64,000 bases of DNA from Brumimicrobium oceani. GTDB taxonomy: Bacteria; Bacteroidota; Bacteroidia; Flavobacteriales_D; Crocinitomicaceae. The stretch is from NCBI RefSeq assembly GCF_003143775.1, contig NZ_QFRJ01000012.1:1-64000 (forward strand). Direction: 5' to 3'. Below the pieces are notes generated by a model that was not told the origin of the DNA, did no database searches, and was given only the letters and a program-made list of their open reading frames with translations. Below are positions 61,466 to 64,000 of this stretch, one piece after another (position 1 is the stretch's first letter; every line of letters begins with the position of its first letter). The position numbers were made by a program, and so were the translations under genes.

Positions 61466-62242
61466 ATGGAAGTTAAAGATATAAGTACAGCGCCTGGACA
61501 TTGGATCCTTGCTAAAATGGGAAAAAAAGTACTTCGTCCTGGAGGAAAAGAGCTTACAGAAAAGCTAGTTGAAAATCTGAAAATTAATAAAGAAGATGAT
61601 GTAATTGAATTTGCTCCAGGCTTAGGATTTACAGCTAATCTTTCACTTAAAAGGCAGCCTCATTCTTATATTGGTGTTGATGCAGATCCAGAAGCAATCT
61701 CCTATCTACAGAATAAAATTAAGGGAAAAAACTTGAGCTTTGTCAACGGAAATGCCCAAGAAGTAAATCTAAAACAATGCTGTGCTACAAAGTTGTATGG
61801 TGAAGCAATGTTAACAATGCATGCAGATCATAGAAAAGCAAATATTATCAAAGAAGCTCATCGTTTGTTGAAACCAGGAGGCTTGTATGCGATTCATGAA
61901 ATAGGGTTAACACCAAATACTATTTCTGAGGAATTGAAAGCAGAAATTCAAAAAGATTTAGCCACAACCATTCGAGTGAATGCTAGACCGTTAACAATTG
62001 ATGAATGGACAAGATTACTGGTTGATGCAGGATTTGAAGTCGTGTACCAAGGTACAAACGGAATGCACTTACTTGAAAGTAAAAGAATTGTAAGTGATGA
62101 AGGCTTTTTTAATAGCCTTAAAATTGGATGGAATATTATGAGTAATGGACCCGCCCGAAAACGAATTTTAGCAATGCAAAAGGTCTTTCGTAAGCATGAA
62201 AGTCACATGAATGCAGTTGTAATGGTAGCAAGAAAACTATAA
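61466..62242 (+). CDS. Class I SAM-dependent methyltransferase
   Basis: This 258-residue protein has the Rossmann motif I VIEFAPGLGFTANLSL, motif II YIGVDADPEAI, and the LLKPGGLYAIHEIG segment of UbiE-type methyltransferases. C-terminal residues (TIDEWTRLLVDAGFEVVYQG) are also typical. The methyl acceptor is unknown. It lies downstream of the structured element and of two palindromes, and upstream of heme A synthase. Confidence 0.88.
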   Translation: MEVKDISTAPGHWILAKMGKKVLRPGGKELTEKLVENLKINKEDDVIEFAPGLGFTANLSLKRQPHSYIGVDADPEAISYLQNKIKGKNLSFVNGNAQEVNLKQCCATKLYGEAMLTMHADHRKANIIKEAHRLLKPGGLYAIHEIGLTPNTISEELKAEIQKDLATTIRVNARPLTIDEWTRLLVDAGFEVVYQGTNGMHLLESKRIVSDEGFFNSLKIGWNIMSNGPARKRILAMQKVFRKHESHMNAVVMVARKL

Positions 62243-62261
62243 TCAAAAACACATCTAACGG

Positions 62262-62321
62262 CAATTTTCACCTTGTTTTCGATCATTCAATTTCTCCCTC
62301 GAAAATATGTGGGTGAAATTG
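62262..62321 (+). terminator. Long imperfect stem-loop after the methyltransferase gene
   Basis: CAATTTTCACC (62262-62272) pairs with GGTGAAATTG (62312-62321) with one bulge, and TTTTCGA (62276-62282) pairs with TCGAAAA (62299-62305) inside it. The structure starts 19 bp after the stop codon but no strong T tract follows, so a terminator or an RNA processing element are both possible. Confidence 0.5.
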
Positions 62322-62425
62322 CTGTATTTTCTCCTGCGCCCTAGTTACAATTTGGCGGTCACTCTCTTTTATTTATGTAGCAATTGTTACTGTTTCTACA
62401 TTATTGCAATGGGTCAGGATAATAA

Positions 62426-62469
62426 ATGACTTGAATCATGTTTTTTCCTTTGTTGAAGCCCTTTCTTTG
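62426..62469 (+). promoter_or_regulatory. FNR/CRP-like box and promoter of the heme A synthase gene
   Basis: The dyad ATGACTTGAATCAT (62426-62439; TGA-N6-TCA) is followed by TTTCTTTG (62462-62469), one base off the -7 consensus. The 33-bp centre distance is the same as at the nadA, 123-residue gene and RNA promoters. Confidence 0.65.
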
Positions 62470-62491
62470 TTCTTTATCAATAAAATAGGAA

Positions 62492-63523
62492 ATGATTAAA
62501 AACAATTATCAAAAACAAGTGTACTTCTGGTTACTCTCAGGATGTATTTTAATTGTTTTGATGGTTGTCGTAGGTGGAATAACGCGACTTACAGAGTCGG
62601 GGCTTTCCATGACAAATTGGAAACCTGTTACAGGATTTTTACCACCTTTAACAGAAGAGGCTTGGCAGGAAGAATTTGATGGCTACAAAGCTTCTCCAGA
62701 ATTTAAACATTTTAATCACCATTTCACTTTATCAGAATATAAAGACATCTATTTTTGGGAATATGTTCACCGACTTTTTGGGCGCGTAATTGGAATTGTT
62801 TTTATTGTTCCTTTTCTTTTTTTTTGGTTAAAAAAATCTTTTAATCAACGAATTAAGAAACGTTTAGGAATCATTTTCCTACTCGGATTAAGTCAAGGTG
62901 TGATGGGGTGGCTAATGGTGAAAAGCGGCTTGGTGGATAATCCTCATGTAAGTCATTACCGCTTGTTTCTTCATTTGTTTTTCGCTATTTCTCTTGTGCT
63001 TTTTATTTTCTATACTGCCTTATTGGTGAGGTATCCAAACCATAATTGGAAACCAGAAATGGCATTAAAAAAATGGACATTATTAATCTTTATTGTCACT
63101 CTAATTCAAGTAGCGTACGGAGCTCTTGTTGCAGGATTAAAAGCAGGTTTTTTATACAACACATATCCTAAAATGGGAGCAGATTGGCTACCCCAAAGTT
63201 TATGGAATAACTACCCAGAACTAGGAATAATGGTGGTTTTTGAAGATCCTGGAACTGTTCAGTTTATTCACAGAACATTTGCATTGATAGTTGTGATAGT
63301 TGCATTTATTTTTTGGAGAAAATTCAAATTCTATGCAATGCCAAAATGGATTGCTTTAGGAATTTTATTACAAGCAATTTTAGGCGTATTTACATTACTT
63401 TATATTGTGCCTATTTCACTTGGAGTTTTGCACCAATTAATTGCAATCTTAATTTTATTAATGATGACTCTTCAACTATTTACAGCCAACTACACTATGG
63501 AATTTAAAAAGTTAAATAATTAA
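62492..63523 (+). CDS. ctaA: Heme A synthase (COX15/CtaA family)
   Basis: This 343-residue protein has eight membrane segments and hydroxylates the C8 methyl of heme O to make heme A for aa3-type oxidases. The four haem-ligating histidines appear in YVHRLFGRVIG, HVSHYRLFLHLFFA, QFIHRTFALIV and LHQLIAILILL. VGGITRLTESGLSMTNWKPVTGFLPPL is the family N-terminus. No ctaB-type farnesyltransferase is visible within the window. An FNR/CRP-like promoter lies upstream. Confidence 0.95.
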   Translation: MIKNNYQKQVYFWLLSGCILIVLMVVVGGITRLTESGLSMTNWKPVTGFLPPLTEEAWQEEFDGYKASPEFKHFNHHFTLSEYKDIYFWEYVHRLFGRVIGIVFIVPFLFFWLKKSFNQRIKKRLGIIFLLGLSQGVMGWLMVKSGLVDNPHVSHYRLFLHLFFAISLVLFIFYTALLVRYPNHNWKPEMALKKWTLLIFIVTLIQVAYGALVAGLKAGFLYNTYPKMGADWLPQSLWNNYPELGIMVVFEDPGTVQFIHRTFALIVVIVAFIFWRKFKFYAMPKWIALGILLQAILGVFTLLYIVPISLGVLHQLIAILILLMMTLQLFTANYTMEFKKLNN

Positions 63524-63550
63524 ACAAGAAAATAATAAAAGTACAATACA

Positions 63551-64000
63551 ATGAAATATATAATTATTGGCGCTGTGGCAGGTGGAGCAAGCACGGCCGC
63601 TAGAATTAGAAGATTGGATGAAACTGCGGAAATCATCATGATTGAAAAAGGAAATTATGTTTCCTATGCAAACTGTGGTTTACCCTATTATATTGGAGAT
63701 GTGATTAAAGATCGTGATAAATTATTTATTCAAGATGCCGCATCTTTCAAAAGAAGATTCAATATAGATGTTAGGGTTAAAACAGAAGCCATCGAAATTG
63801 ATCCAAAGAATAATGAATTAACGCTGTTGGATTTAGATTCGCAAAAAACTTACAAAGAATCGTACGATAAATTAGTGCTTTCAACAGGTGCGGTTCCTAT
63901 TAAACCGCCGATTCCTGGGATAAATTCTTCAAATGTTTTTACAATAAGAGATGTTCATGACACTGATTTGGTGAAGGCAGTAATAAAAAATGAGGACGTA
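63551..64000 (+). CDS. CoA-disulfide reductase-like pyridine nucleotide-disulfide oxidoreductase (partial, runs off the window)
   Basis: The first 150 codons are seen: an FAD motif IIGAVAGGASTAARIRR, the single active-site cysteine in YVSYANCGLPYYIGD (about Cys43), and LVLSTGAVPIKPPIPG. This is the CoA-disulfide reductase/NADH oxidase type with one redox cysteine, whose Bacteroidota members often carry a C-terminal rhodanese domain. It begins 27 bp after the heme A synthase stop codon and is probably co-transcribed, placing a thiol/persulfide enzyme in the predicted regulon. The C-terminus lies outside the window. Confidence 0.9.
   Translation, partial: MKYIIIGAVAGGASTAARIRRLDETAEIIMIEKGNYVSYANCGLPYYIGDVIKDRDKLFIQDAASFKRRFNIDVRVKTEAIEIDPKNNELTLLDLDSQKTYKESYDKLVLSTGAVPIKPPIPGINSSNVFTIRDVHDTDLVKAVIKNEDV

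Noticed and set aside
1-64000. tRNA, rRNA, CRISPR arrays, prophage or a full insertion sequence
   Set aside because: No cloverleaf with CCA or TTCGAATC arm in context, no regularly spaced repeats, no transposase, integrase or phage genes were found by reading.

Overview
The window looks like chromosomal DNA of a Bacteroidota member, most likely order Flavobacteriales. The base composition is AT-rich and almost no gene has a Shine-Dalgarno site. Many promoters carry the Bacteroidota -7 element TAnnTTTG. The gene content also fits: the duf177-rpmF-plsX-fabH-accB-accC operon, hemA-hemC-hemD, a bifunctional phosphoglucose/phosphomannose isomerase, a bacterial GGGP synthase, many SCK-type lipoproteins and OmpA-like barrels, and a nad pair of plain NadA and NadB. 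A Crocinitomicaceae-like source is a guess only. No rRNA, tRNA, CRISPR array, prophage or complete insertion sequence was seen.

Layout. 0-6 kb: an MBOAT/AlgI O-acyltransferase with its SGNH-like partner, a beta-helix lipoprotein and an acyl-CoA carboxylase carboxyltransferase. 6-9 kb: a HigBA-type toxin-antitoxin pair and a methionine aminotransferase/omega-amidase pair, ending in a local duplication. 9-15 kb: an orphan histidine kinase, an S41 protease with dCMP deaminase, and an orphan OmpR-type regulator, separated by degenerate dispersed repeats. 15-25 kb: a pgi/pmi-lipB-serine hydrolase operon, surface proteins, two STAS/SEC14-like paralogues (one frameshifted) with a MITE-like element between them, DNA polymerase III delta', a secreted coiled-coil protein, ChaN-like and LD-carboxypeptidase genes. 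26-36 kb: early tetrapyrrole synthesis and the fatty-acid/phospholipid initiation operon. 36-47 kb: phosphopantetheinyl transferase, GGGP synthase, several unknown or broken genes, a VIT-type metal transporter, an atypical flavoprotein and a YefM-YoeB-type pair. 47-64 kb: ALDH7-type dehydrogenase, a duplicated non-coding RNA candidate, nadA-nadB, a symporter, a nitric-oxide/Fe-S repair cluster (ric, two DUF1858-DUF2249 proteins, a COX1-like membrane protein, a DUF59 protein), a methyltransferase, heme A synthase and the start of a CoA-disulfide reductase-like gene.

The most interesting part is 49-63 kb. Five promoters share one layout: an FNR/CRP-like dyad (TGA-N6-TCA) whose centre lies exactly 33 bp upstream of the centre of a -7 element. 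Two of the five drive near-identical ~270-nt RNA candidates, each with nested long-range pairings and an intrinsic terminator. The other three drive a 123-residue protein of unknown function, nadA and heme A synthase. The ric gene has a similar dyad with slightly different spacing. Together this suggests a low-oxygen or nitric-oxide regulon that includes a twin small RNA. A second, unrelated structured element of 378 bp, closed by 10 bp + 6 bp inverted repeats, lies between the DUF59 gene and the methyltransferase.

Several genes look damaged: a STAS/SEC14-like paralogue and a DUF2306-like membrane protein (frameshifts), and an unknown membrane-anchored protein interrupted by an in-frame TAG. 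Without reads it cannot be told whether these are real mutations or sequence errors.
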